Of a DNA stretch of 39,041 bases, positions 1 through 7,059 are shown one piece after another. The notes beneath the pieces were generated by a model. The model searched no databases. It was given only the letters and a program-made list of their open reading frames with translations, and had not been told where the DNA came from. The stretch spans positions 1 to 39,041 of the forward strand of contig JAFYXO010000018.1 of assembly GCA_017546125.1 (NCBI GenBank), given 5' to 3'. Origin of the DNA: Bacteroidales bacterium (GTDB taxonomy: Bacteria; Bacteroidota; Bacteroidia; Bacteroidales; UBA932). The position numbers were made by a program, and so were the translations under genes. Each line of letters opens with the position of its first letter. Within the stretch, counting starts at the first letter, position 1.

Positions 1-95
1 TGCTTTTCGATATATTTTAGACTGAAGCCATTCTCAATCATATGCATACACTTCAATCGTTCTGCATAGCCATGTTTCTTGTACTTTTTAGACAT
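1..95 (-). CDS. IS3-family transposase OrfA, N-terminal fragment (cut by window edge)
   Basis: Reading leftward from an ATG at 93-95, the frame is open to the window edge and begins MSKKYKKHGYAERLKC. This basic start leading into a helix-turn-helix resembles OrfA of IS3/IS150-type elements, the DNA-binding half of the transposase. The rest lies outside the window, so neither the frameshift site nor OrfB can be seen. A terminal-repeat-like sequence and a hairpin sit directly upstream. The matching OrfB C-terminus at the other window edge supports the assignment. Confidence 0.7.
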   Translation of the reverse strand, partial: MSKKYKKHGYAERLKCMHMIENGFSLKYIEK

Positions 96-100
96 AACAA

Positions 101-134
101 AACCCCGAAAGTTTTTTGTCTAACTTTCGGGGTT
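101..134. repeat. 13-bp perfect hairpin at the IS left end
   Basis: AACCCCGAAAGTT (101-113) and AACTTTCGGGGTT (122-134) are perfect inverted repeats around an 8-base loop. One arm is the IS terminal repeat itself and the other lies just before the OrfA start. Such end hairpins may block incoming transcription or hide the transposase start in read-through RNA; that role is inference here. Confidence 0.75.
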
Positions 135-165
135 CATGTCAAAGTTTGCAGGGGTTGTCTTCTGG

Positions 166-184
166 TAGCGAGGCCCAGGATTGA
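166..184 (-). repeat. Duplicated tRNA-Met 3' end
   Basis: These 19 bases are identical to the 3' end of the tRNA-Met gene (344-362), in the same orientation and 178 bp away. The rest of the tRNA is absent: sequence diverges at once on the 5' side. It fits an att-type duplication left by an integrase acting at a tRNA 3' end, or a tRNA remnant. Confidence 0.7.
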
Positions 185-217
185 GGCTCCGCCATTCCTT
201 TTTTGAAGGTGCTTTAT

Positions 218-342
218 TTGAACAGAAGCATGCAGATAACTCTGCAGCTTTTTGCTTGAAAGAAGTCTTTCAAGAACAAGTTCTTTTGACTTCTTTCAAA
301 CAAAAAAGCACCACAAACAAAGTTTGTGATGCTTCTGTTCAA
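218..342. repeat. Nested inverted repeats beside the tRNA-Met gene
   Basis: TTGAACAGAAGCAT at 218-231 is the exact reverse complement of 329-342. Inside it, 256-267 pairs with 288-299 (12 bp) around a smaller AAGAAC/GTTCTT stem, and 209-220 nearly pairs with 301-312. No protein-coding signal is visible. One hairpin (302-333) is a good terminator for the tRNAs; the others are unexplained. Confidence 0.6.
302..333 (-). terminator. Rho-independent terminator of the tRNA operon
   Basis: On the minus strand a 12-bp stem (one G-T wobble) with a 3-base loop, AGCATCACAAAC / GTTTGTGGTGCT, is followed by six T. It starts about 11 bases past the 3' end of tRNA-Met. Confidence 0.75.
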
Positions 343-343
343 G

Positions 344-417
344 TAGCGAGGCCCAGGATTGAACTGGGGACCTCATGATTATGAATCATGCGCTCTAACC
401 AACTGAGCTACCTCGCC
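344..417 (-). tRNA. tRNA-Met (CAT)
   Basis: This 74-base gene folds as a full cloverleaf. The acceptor stem GGCGAGG pairs with CCTCGCT. The anticodon stem CATGA/TCATG encloses the loop TTCATAA, giving anticodon CAT, and the T stem is CCCAG/CTGGG. The discriminator is A and CCA is not encoded. CAT could also be an initiator or a lysidine-modified Ile tRNA. The acceptor stem has a G1-T72 wobble rather than an initiator mismatch and the general shape suggests elongator Met, but tRNA-Ile2 is not excluded by eye. Confidence 0.85.
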
Positions 418-437
418 ATCATATTTCGAGTATCTCG

Positions 438-508
438 TTGAGATACCAGGAGTCGAACCTAGATTTACAGAGCCAGAATCTGTCGTGCTGCCATTACACC
501 ATATCTCA
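438..508 (-). tRNA. tRNA-Gln (CTG)
   Basis: This 71-base cloverleaf has acceptor stem TGAGATA/TATCTCA, a U1-A72 pair as is usual for Gln, and discriminator A. The anticodon stem ACAGA/TCTGT holds loop TTCTGGC, giving anticodon CTG (CAG codons). It lies 20 bases upstream of tRNA-Met on the same strand and is the first gene of a two-tRNA operon. CCA is not encoded. Confidence 0.9.
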
Positions 509-535
509 ATAAATCTCCCTTCACTTAAGGGACTG

Positions 536-565
536 CAAAGGTAGGAATATTTTGGAAAAAACAAA
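536..565 (-). promoter_or_regulatory. Bacteroidota-type promoter of the tRNA operon
   Basis: On the minus strand TTTG (562-565) is followed after 18 bases by TACCTTTG (536-543), matching the TTTG / TAnnTTTG consensus. The -7 element ends 27 bases before the first base of tRNA-Gln. Confidence 0.7.
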
Positions 566-573
566 AAGTTTAT

Positions 574-1053
574 CTATTTTTTTAACACTATCACACTTGC
601 CCACACCTCAATTCCCTCTTCCCTACCTACAAAACCCAATTTTTCTGTAGTTGTAGCCTTAACTGAGACCCTGTCCAGATCAACTTTCATTATATCCGAC
701 AACACCTCTCTCATCTTTATAATGTGTGGGGCCATCTTCGGCTTTTGTGCAGCTATAGTAATATCTGCATTCCCAAGGGTATAACCTCTTTCCCACACAA
801 GCTCCATAACCCTTTTTAGGAGGAGTTTGCTGTCTATCCCCTTAAACTCTGAAGAGGTGTCTGGAAAATGCTTCCCTATATCCCCCAAAGCCAAGGCACC
901 CAATATTGCATCACACAATGCATGAATGGCCACATCACCGTCAGAATGGGCTACACACCCTTTGGAGTGCTCTATCTCCACTCCTCCGATCACCAATCTC
1001 AGGCCATCTGCCAATTGGTGCACATCATATCCGTTACCTACTCTTATATCCAT
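574..1053 (-). CDS. ispF: 2-C-methyl-D-erythritol 2,4-cyclodiphosphate synthase
   Basis: IspF cyclises CDP-methylerythritol 2-phosphate in the non-mevalonate isoprenoid pathway (cytosol, zinc-dependent, trimeric). The ATG at 1053 gives 159 aa, the usual family size, and places GNGYDVHQL at residues 7-15, where the D-x-H pair binds zinc. HSDGDVAIHAL supplies a further zinc His, and TTTEKLGFVGREEG near the C-terminus is the family signature that contacts substrate. The frame stays open to 1182, but that upstream extension has no family counterpart. The gene stands alone between the tRNA operon and the divergent mutL operon. No ispD is seen nearby. Confidence 0.95.
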   Translation of the reverse strand: MDIRVGNGYDVHQLADGLRLVIGGVEIEHSKGCVAHSDGDVAIHALCDAILGALALGDIGKHFPDTSSEFKGIDSKLLLKRVMELVWERGYTLGNADITIAAQKPKMAPHIIKMREVLSDIMKVDLDRVSVKATTTEKLGFVGREEGIEVWASVIVLKK

Positions 1054-1075
1054 ATCAACTCTGTCTATTATAGAG

Positions 1076-1083
1076 CAAAAATA
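1076..1083 (-). promoter_or_regulatory. Possible -7 element for ispF
   Basis: On the minus strand TATTTTTG fits TAnnTTTG, 22 bases before the ispF ATG. No clear -33 TTTG lies 18-21 bases upstream, so support is partial. Confidence 0.4.
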
Positions 1084-1094
1084 GTAAATTTTGC

Positions 1095-1102
1095 TATCTT
1101 TG
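1095..1102 (+). promoter_or_regulatory. Possible -7 element of the mutL operon
   Basis: TATCTTTG fits TAnnTTTG, 30 bases before the ATG of the first gene. No convincing -33 element is visible. It sits back to back with the ispF element. Confidence 0.4.
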
Positions 1103-1132
1103 TGTGTTAAACCCTTACTAAGAATTAAGATT

Positions 1133-1468
1133 ATGGGAATCAGACTCAGTTTTTTTAAAACACCAAAACATAGAGTTTTCAACTATACTCCTATCTATTA
1201 TGATGAGAGAAAGGAGCGTATGCAGGAGAGGCTGGATGCAATAGCCAGAGAGAAGGCGGAGAAAGAGGGGATAGAGTGGAAGAATGAAAGATATGTCCCA
1301 GGCAGAAATATCAGAGGAAAAATGCGTGAGAACATGGAGAAGAACAAACGCCACTCGATGTCTCCAAGTATAAGCAGGATCGTGGGACTTGTTTCTCTCG
1401 CCATTCTGTTTGTCCTTATTTACTATTTTGCCAACTACTTCGGTTGGTTCATGAATGTCCTACAATAG
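1133..1468 (+). CDS. Small membrane-anchored protein of unknown function
   Basis: The ATG at 1133 gives 111 aa. Residues 1 to about 85 are highly charged and soluble (many K, R and E; MQERLDAIAREKAEKEG is probably helical). Residues about 85-107 form one hydrophobic segment (IVGLVSLAILFVLIYYFANY), so a C-terminal tail anchor in the inner membrane is likely. I know of no function. It opens the operon, and its last 14 bases overlap the start of mutL in another frame, suggesting translational coupling. A TTG at 1091 is open in frame, but the ATG is the more plausible start. Confidence 0.7.
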   Translation: MGIRLSFFKTPKHRVFNYTPIYYDERKERMQERLDAIAREKAEKEGIEWKNERYVPGRNIRGKMRENMEKNKRHSMSPSISRIVGLVSLAILFVLIYYFANYFGWFMNVLQ

Positions 1469-3278
1469 AATGTTAAAAATCCTCCCTTCCCATATCTCAA
1501 ACCTTATCGCAGCAGGCGAGGTGGTCCAAAGACCATCTTCTGTGGTTAAGGAGCTGATGGAGAACAGTATTGACGCCGGCGCTGAGAACGTCACAGTGGT
1601 TATCAGCGATTCCGGTCGTACACTCATACAGGTCATCGATGATGGTTGTGGTATGACCGACGAGGAGGCCAGACTATGTTTCTCCCGACACGCCACATCC
1701 AAGATTTCCAACGCCGAAGACCTCCACTCCATCCTTACATACGGATTCAGGGGTGAGGCACTGCCATCTATAGCCTCTGTATCAGAGGTCTCACTCAAGA
1801 CCCGCAAGAGGGGTGAAGAAACAGGTACCGAAGTGGTCTTTGCCGAATCGGGATTTGTATCCCAAGAGGCTGTGTCGTGCCCTGAAGGGACAAACATTTC
1901 GGTCAGGAACATCTTTTACAATGTACCTGCCAGAAGAAAATTCCTGAAATCCGACGCTTCAGAATTTAGGCAGATTGTGGCCGAGTTTTGCCGCGTGGCC
2001 CTCTCACACTATGAGGTATCAATGAGGCTTGTCCACAACAAAAAGGACTTCTACAATCTTAAGGGGGCAAGAAATGTAAAGCAGAGAATTCTGGAGATTT
2101 CTGGTAAAGAGCTCGTAAAAGAGCTTGTGGACCTCAAGACCGACACATCCATCGTATCGATATCGGGCTTTATCGGCAAGCCTGAAGATGCCAGAAAGAA
2201 TGCTGCCCACCAGTACTTCTTCGTAAATGGAAGATTTTTCAAATCCCCATATCTTCACAAAGCTATCCAAAAAGGGTACGAAAAGCTGGTTCCCGAGGGA
2301 CACAGCCCGTCCTATTTCATCTTCTTCGAGACCGATCCTGCAAACATTGATATAAATATCCACCCGGCCAAAACCGAGGTGAAGTTTGAGGACGAGTCTG
2401 CTGTATTCCAGATTTTGAACGCAGCGGTAAGGGAATCTTTAGGGATGAACTCACTTGGACCAAGCATCGATTTCGATATGGCCGGGGCACCTGAGATACC
2501 TATCCCACAGAAGCACGGAGTTTACACCCCTCCACCAAAGATCGATTTTGACCCCCTATTCAACCCTTTTGACTCCATACCGATCAGCCATACTGCCCCA
2601 CACAAAGAGGCTCCGGCACCCATCAGAGTCCCTTCTCCCACACTAGCCAATGAATCGGACAATGTGGTAGAGGGCTATGGAGAGATCTTCGAAGAACGGA
2701 TAGCGGAGCACCGCAATATTCTTCAAATTCAGGGGAAATACCTTTTGACTACAGTCAAATCGGGACTGCTCCTTATCCATATCGAGAGGGCAAAAGAGAG
2801 AATTCTCTACGAGAAATATCTCCGTTCATTGGATGATTGCACCCCACTCCCACAGGAGAATCTGTTCCCCTCTACCCTTGAGATAGATGCAATATCGTAC
2901 TCACTCCTTGATGAGGCACAGGCCCTTTTCCACAAAATCGGCTTCGATATAAGCTTCATACCACCTTCGACCATCTCGGTCAACGGATTGCCGGGAGGCT
3001 ACTCTACCGATATACCATCCATCAAAAGGGGGATTGATGAGCTTGTTGTCCTCCTTTCCGAGCACGGTCCCGAGGCCCTGTCCAGAGCAGATGGAAGGCA
3101 CGAAGTGGCCCTTTCATTGGCCAAATCGGGCTCCAAAGGGGCAACTGTAGGACTGAGCCATCTGGAGGCACAGTTATTGATTGATTCACTATTTGCATGC
3201 GCAGAACCCGACAGAACCCCGGAAGGGAGAGTGTGCATGTCAATTATTACAACAGACGATTTAGACAAGAAATTATAA
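1455..3278 (+). CDS. mutL: DNA mismatch repair protein MutL
   Basis: MutL links MutS mismatch recognition to downstream repair. The N-terminal GHKL ATPase is intact: AAGEVVQRPSSVVKELMENS, DDGCGM, and YGFRGEALPSIASVS. The transducer domain (NGRFFKSPYLHKAI, INIHPAKTEVKFED) also looks normal. The C-terminal dimerisation domain starts near residue 430. Where most nuclease-type MutL proteins have DQHA-x2-E, this one reads HIERAKERILYE (H442 onward), so the metal-binding motif looks lost. The length, 607 aa, is normal. The ATG at 1455 overlaps the preceding gene by 14 bp; an ATG at 1470, just past that gene's stop, would shorten the protein by five residues. Confidence 0.95.
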   Translation: MSYNRMLKILPSHISNLIAAGEVVQRPSSVVKELMENSIDAGAENVTVVISDSGRTLIQVIDDGCGMTDEEARLCFSRHATSKISNAEDLHSILTYGFRGEALPSIASVSEVSLKTRKRGEETGTEVVFAESGFVSQEAVSCPEGTNISVRNIFYNVPARRKFLKSDASEFRQIVAEFCRVALSHYEVSMRLVHNKKDFYNLKGARNVKQRILEISGKELVKELVDLKTDTSIVSISGFIGKPEDARKNAAHQYFFVNGRFFKSPYLHKAIQKGYEKLVPEGHSPSYFIFFETDPANIDINIHPAKTEVKFEDESAVFQILNAAVRESLGMNSLGPSIDFDMAGAPEIPIPQKHGVYTPPPKIDFDPLFNPFDSIPISHTAPHKEAPAPIRVPSPTLANESDNVVEGYGEIFEERIAEHRNILQIQGKYLLTTVKSGLLLIHIERAKERILYEKYLRSLDDCTPLPQENLFPSTLEIDAISYSLLDEAQALFHKIGFDISFIPPSTISVNGLPGGYSTDIPSIKRGIDELVVLLSEHGPEALSRADGRHEVALSLAKSGSKGATVGLSHLEAQLLIDSLFACAEPDRTPEGRVCMSIITTDDLDKKL

Positions 3279-3279
3279 T

Positions 3280-3966
3280 ATGGGATTTGGCACTTCATTC
3301 GGTTCTAATACCCCTCCGGTAGTTAAGAACATTATAATCATAAATGTAATCATGCTCCTGTTCACCATGTTTACAGGGGACTTCATGTACAAATATTTTG
3401 CGCTGTACTATGTGGAATCCGAGTGGTTCAGTCCATATCAGATTATTACCCACATCTTCATGCACGGAGGTTTCTGGCACCTGTTCTTCAACATGTACAC
3501 CCTCTATATTTTCGGCAGCATGCTGGAGAGCATCTGGGGCAGCAAGAAATTCTTCCTCTACTATATGATTACAGGTATTGGAGCCGCATTCCTTCACGAA
3601 CTTGTGATGTTCATCCAGGCTGGCAGCTATACATCCGCTATCGCCGCAGGCGATATGTACGCAAGCATGAAGCTTAAAATCCTTATGCTGACCCCTACCG
3701 TTGGTGCATCGGGTGCCATCTACGGATTGCTTCTCGCATACGGAATGATGTTCCCGAACAATATAATGAGGCTTATTTTCCCTCCTATAGCACTGAAAGC
3801 CAAATGGTTCGTATTGATTTTCGGACTTATCGAGTTCACCTCAGGACTCTCGGGCACTATGGGGAACAGCGGGGACAATGTAGCGCACTTTGCACACTTG
3901 GGCGGTATGCTCTTCGGCCTGATCATCATCCTGATCTGGAGGAAAAACAACAGATTGTACAATTAG
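3280..3966 (+). CDS. Rhomboid family intramembrane serine protease
   Basis: A polytopic membrane protein of 228 aa with the rhomboid core. HGGFWHLFFNMYTLYIFG is the conserved loop/TM2 region, GASGAIYG carries the catalytic Ser in TM4, and HFAHLGGMLFG carries the catalytic His in TM6. The Ser-His dyad suggests an active protease that cleaves membrane proteins within the bilayer; the substrate is unknown. It begins one base after the mutL stop. The mutL-rhomboid order may only reflect shared transcription. Confidence 0.9.
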   Translation: MGFGTSFGSNTPPVVKNIIIINVIMLLFTMFTGDFMYKYFALYYVESEWFSPYQIITHIFMHGGFWHLFFNMYTLYIFGSMLESIWGSKKFFLYYMITGIGAAFLHELVMFIQAGSYTSAIAAGDMYASMKLKILMLTPTVGASGAIYGLLLAYGMMFPNNIMRLIFPPIALKAKWFVLIFGLIEFTSGLSGTMGNSGDNVAHFAHLGGMLFGLIIILIWRKNNRLYN

Positions 3967-3975
3967 AGTAAGCGA

Positions 3976-5055
3976 ATGGCAAAAAAGGGGAAGAAAAGGG
4001 TGAGCCTTATGGGCATTCTGTTCAGAATTGCTGTAGCTTTTGCAGCAATAGCCCTCTTCATCTCATACATCTCCATATTCTTCAATCCTGCCAAACTATG
4101 GGTAGTGAGTCTGTTCGGACTCTACTACATCCCAATAGTCATACTTAACGTCGTACTCCTCTCCATGGCGGTGGTAAGGTGGTCGGCATCGGCTTGGCTC
4201 CCATTTGTGGTACTCCTCCCATCTCTCTTTTTCCTGAAACACTTCATTTCATTTGACAGCAAGAACCAGCCCGCAGAGACCGACACATACAAGATTATGA
4301 CCTACAATGTGGGGCAATTCTCTTCAAGCAACATGGATATATCCAAAGAGGTGTGTGCAAGACAAATCTCTTCATACATCCAGAGTGAAGATCCTGACAT
4401 AGTATGCCTGCAGGAGTTCTCCACCACTAAGCCCAGCAAAGTCAAGGATATCCTGCCGGACTATCCCCACAAGCACTTCCACCTCATAAAAGTGAGGGAG
4501 AACTACTATTTTGGAAATATGATTGCGAGCAAAATGGGTATCATATCCAAGGGTGAGATTACATTCCCAAGAAGCACCAATCTCTCGATATACGCAGACA
4601 TCAAATACGATGGTGACACCATCCGTATCTACAACAATCACCTGGAGTCATACAGTCTCTCACCATCTGCCCTTATCAAAAGGCTCCGCAACGGGACACA
4701 TACCCTATCCGATGAGTTGAAAGACATACACGCCAAGATGAAGGTATCCAACATCAAACGTGCTGACCAGGTAGATAAAGTTCTCCGACACATAAAGGTG
4801 AGCCGGCACCCGGCCATCATCTGCGGAGATTTCAATGACACACCTATGTCGTACACCTACCAGCAGCTCCGCAAGGTGAGCAAGGATACATTCCTGGAGG
4901 CCGGCACAGGATTCAGTTCCACATACTCATTCCTCTGGCCGCTCCTCAGGATAGACTACATCCTGGTCCCCGAGAGTTACAAGGTAGAGAGGCACGAGAC
5001 TCCACGAAGCAGATATTCAGACCATTATCCAGTAATCACAGAAATATACAAATAA
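3976..5055 (+). CDS. Endonuclease/exonuclease/phosphatase (EEP) family membrane protein
   Basis: The first 100 or so residues hold about three hydrophobic segments (the first near 11-34) after a basic start (MAKKGKKRV). The rest is an EEP fold: MTYNVGQF, DIVCLQEFS with the metal-binding Glu, YNNHLESYSLS, ICGDFNDTP, RIDYILVP and SDHYPVITE with the terminal catalytic His. Members hydrolyse phosphodiesters in DNA, sphingomyelin or phosphoinositides, so the substrate cannot be named. The catalytic domain probably faces the periplasm, but topology needs checking. It starts 9 bases after the rhomboid stop. Confidence 0.85.
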   Translation: MAKKGKKRVSLMGILFRIAVAFAAIALFISYISIFFNPAKLWVVSLFGLYYIPIVILNVVLLSMAVVRWSASAWLPFVVLLPSLFFLKHFISFDSKNQPAETDTYKIMTYNVGQFSSSNMDISKEVCARQISSYIQSEDPDIVCLQEFSTTKPSKVKDILPDYPHKHFHLIKVRENYYFGNMIASKMGIISKGEITFPRSTNLSIYADIKYDGDTIRIYNNHLESYSLSPSALIKRLRNGTHTLSDELKDIHAKMKVSNIKRADQVDKVLRHIKVSRHPAIICGDFNDTPMSYTYQQLRKVSKDTFLEAGTGFSSTYSFLWPLLRIDYILVPESYKVERHETPRSRYSDHYPVITEIYK

Positions 5056-5056
5056 T

Positions 5057-5623
5057 ATGAAAGAGGCAATTAAAAAAGCTGTAGAAGTACTCAACCAGGG
5101 GGGAATAATCCTCTATCCCACAGACACAATTTGGGGCTTGGGTTGCGATGCCACAAACTCTGAGGCTGTAGAAAAAATCTATAAAATCAAGCAGAGGGCA
5201 GATTCCAAAAGTCTGGTGGTTCTGGCTGCAGACCTCGATATGATCGCACGCTATGTGAAGGAGATCCCCGAGATGGCGATAACACTCGTTGAAATCACCG
5301 ACAAACCCCTTACCATCATCTACCCTGAGGCGGTAGGGCTTGCAGCCAATGTGGTAGCAGAAGATGGTACCATCGCCATCAGAGTCCCTTCGGGCAATGA
5401 ATTCTGCACCCAACTCCTAAGGGCGTTCCGCAAACCGATTGTCTCTACCTCTGCCAACATCTCCGGAGAGAAGGCACCGGTCCGTTTGAAGGATGTGACA
5501 GAAGCCATTGCGTCAGCAGCCGATTGGAGCGCAGAGGCAACTTGGGATGCAGGGGCAACAGGGAAAGCCTCATCCATCATCCAGCTCGGCCTTAACTCAG
5601 AGGTAAAAATCATCAGAGAATAA
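5057..5623 (+). CDS. tsaC: Threonylcarbamoyl-AMP synthase (Sua5/TsaC/YciO family)
   Basis: It makes threonylcarbamoyl-AMP from Thr, bicarbonate and ATP for the t6A37 modification of ANN-decoding tRNAs. At 188 aa it is the short TsaC/YrdC form without a Sua5 C-terminal domain. Seen: GGIILYPTDTIWGLGCDA, KIKQRADSKSLVVL and IVSTSANISGE, covering the KxR..SxN residues that bind ATP and threonine. YciO-type paralogues look similar, so the exact subfamily is less certain. The stop overlaps the next gene's start (TAATG). tsaE, for the same pathway, lies in the convergent operon at 12453-12869. Confidence 0.85.
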   Translation: MKEAIKKAVEVLNQGGIILYPTDTIWGLGCDATNSEAVEKIYKIKQRADSKSLVVLAADLDMIARYVKEIPEMAITLVEITDKPLTIIYPEAVGLAANVVAEDGTIAIRVPSGNEFCTQLLRAFRKPIVSTSANISGEKAPVRLKDVTEAIASAADWSAEATWDAGATGKASSIIQLGLNSEVKIIRE

Positions 5624-6378
5624 TGGAAGTATTCTACTCAAACCATATTGCCGACGGCAAAATCTATCTATCGCCCGAAGAGTCTACCCACTGCATAAAA
5701 GTGCTCAGGCACAAAGTGGGGGACGAAATCAAGGTAAGCGGTGGCGACGGAAACCTCTACCGATGCGTTCTTGAGGATACAAGCACCAAAAGTGCAATGC
5801 TCACGATCCTCTCTATCGAAGGTGGTTTTGGGAAACACCCATACTACCTCCATATTGCGGTAGCTCCTACAAAAAACATCGACCGCTACGAATGGTTCCT
5901 GGAGAAGGCGACCGAAGTGGGTATCGATGCCATTACACCCATACTCTGCGCACACTCAGAGAGGAAAGTGGTGAAGGAGGAGCGTCAGGAGAGGGTAATT
6001 ATTGCAGCTGCCAAGCAATCCCTCAAAGGGGAGATTCCGGCAGCAGCACCCCTTACACCGGTAAAAGAGTTCATAGACTCTGTAGCAGATTTCGACGGCG
6101 GGAAATACATTGCCTATTGCGATAGCGAACTTGTCAATGCCGAAGGTGTTGCCATCCCCCGAATTCCACTGACACAGGCCATCAGTGGGCAAAAGGGAAG
6201 AGACGGAGAACTACGCTCAATCGTATTGATCGGACCTGAAGGTGACTTTGCACTTGAAGAGATACGCCACGCAGCAGCAGCGGGCTTCACACCCGTCAGC
6301 CTGGGTGAATCACGCCTCCGCACCGAAACAGCAGCCCTCACCGCCACCCTGGCGCACTATCTCACTACAATTGCGTAA
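5623..6378 (+). CDS. rsmE: 16S rRNA (uracil-1498-N3)-methyltransferase
   Basis: RsmE, a SPOUT-fold enzyme, methylates U1498 of 16S rRNA using SAM. The N-terminal PUA-like domain covers residues 1-70 (HCIKVLRHKVGDEIKV). The trefoil-knot domain shows EKATEVGIDAITPI, KQSLKGEIP, LIGPEGDF and the C-terminal SLGESRLRTETAALTA, which form the SAM pocket. The length of 251 aa is normal. It overlaps tsaC by one base and is the last gene of the operon. Its stop (6376-6378) directly abuts the stop of convergent pnuC with no spacer. Confidence 0.95.
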   Translation: MEVFYSNHIADGKIYLSPEESTHCIKVLRHKVGDEIKVSGGDGNLYRCVLEDTSTKSAMLTILSIEGGFGKHPYYLHIAVAPTKNIDRYEWFLEKATEVGIDAITPILCAHSERKVVKEERQERVIIAAAKQSLKGEIPAAAPLTPVKEFIDSVADFDGGKYIAYCDSELVNAEGVAIPRIPLTQAISGQKGRDGELRSIVLIGPEGDFALEEIRHAAAAGFTPVSLGESRLRTETAALTATLAHYLTTIA

Positions 6379-7059
6379 CTATTTTGAGAGTTTGAGCCAG
6401 ACTCTGTAGCCGTTGATGGAGTTGGCTGTGTAGAAAAGCCACATTATAAGCATTGGTACGGCATGTGGCTCACCAGCAATAGTGAACTGGAGCCAGATGT
6501 AGACTGAAACAAGATTGACGAGGATCCAGAGGATCCATTGCTCCATATAAGCATTGACCATAAGGAGCATGGCGATAATGGATACGATGGTGGTAATGGC
6601 ATCTTTCACCGGGTAAGGATCACCCACTTTTGCGAGGATCAGCGCCCCCAGGGCTGTGGTAAGTATTGTAATACCGCCCCATATAATGCGCTCTCTCCAT
6701 GTGAGCCTGCGGCCGTCCACCTGATTTGAGTTCTCCACGTTCCCCCTTTTTCTCCAGCTGAAGAAACCTATAAACTGCATAGGTATGTAATAGAGGGCAT
6801 TCAAGGCAAAGTCCCCGTAGAGCTGGGACTTGAAAGATATGTAAGCGTAGAGGGAGACATTCACCAGGCCAAAAAGATAATTGAGAATATTGCCCTTGGC
6901 ACACAGGACTACATTGACAAGACCGGCGATGGCAGCCAACATGCCCAAAATATCCCACTCTCCACTCAAAAAAGAGTATATAACACTACAAGCCACCACT
7001 CCGACTATCAAAAAATAGTCGAAGGGGGCAAGTGTGCTATAGAATTTTGTTTTAGTCAT
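6379..7059 (-). CDS. pnuC: PnuC-type nicotinamide riboside/mononucleotide transporter
   Basis: A 226-aa inner membrane protein with about seven hydrophobic segments. Family features include NILNYLFGLVNVSLYAYISF, a QFIGFFSWRKR segment and a C-terminal WILWILVNLVSVYIW. PnuC proteins move vitamin-B3-type NAD precursors by facilitated diffusion; related Pnu proteins carry thiamin or riboflavin, so the substrate is provisional. It overlaps the upstream S9 peptidase gene by 8 bp and is the last gene of its operon. Confidence 0.88.
   Translation of the reverse strand: MTKTKFYSTLAPFDYFLIVGVVACSVIYSFLSGEWDILGMLAAIAGLVNVVLCAKGNILNYLFGLVNVSLYAYISFKSQLYGDFALNALYYIPMQFIGFFSWRKRGNVENSNQVDGRRLTWRERIIWGGITILTTALGALILAKVGDPYPVKDAITTIVSIIAMLLMVNAYMEQWILWILVNLVSVYIWLQFTIAGEPHAVPMLIMWLFYTANSINGYRVWLKLSK

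Larger units (their letters stand above)
1..136 (-). mobile_element. IS3-family (IS150-like) element, left part
   Basis: The element holds the OrfA start. Its outer end is probably near 136-138, where the minus strand reads TGAACCCCGAAAGTTAGAC. This aligns with the outer end of the right-edge element (TGTGACCCCCAAAAGTTGGAC starting at 38905); 16 of 21 aligned positions match when the left end is read from CATGAACC. The exact boundary and target-site duplication cannot be fixed because the other end is outside the window. Confidence 0.6.

Noticed and set aside
181-378. Open frame of 65 aa ending VARPRIELGTS on the plus strand
   Set aside because: It reads through the antisense of tRNA-Met and the terminator; such endings are a well-known artefact of tRNA genes.
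379-564. Open frame across both tRNA genes on the minus strand
   Set aside because: It is made of tRNA sequence (EVAQLVRAHDS is a typical tRNA read-through) and is not protein coding.
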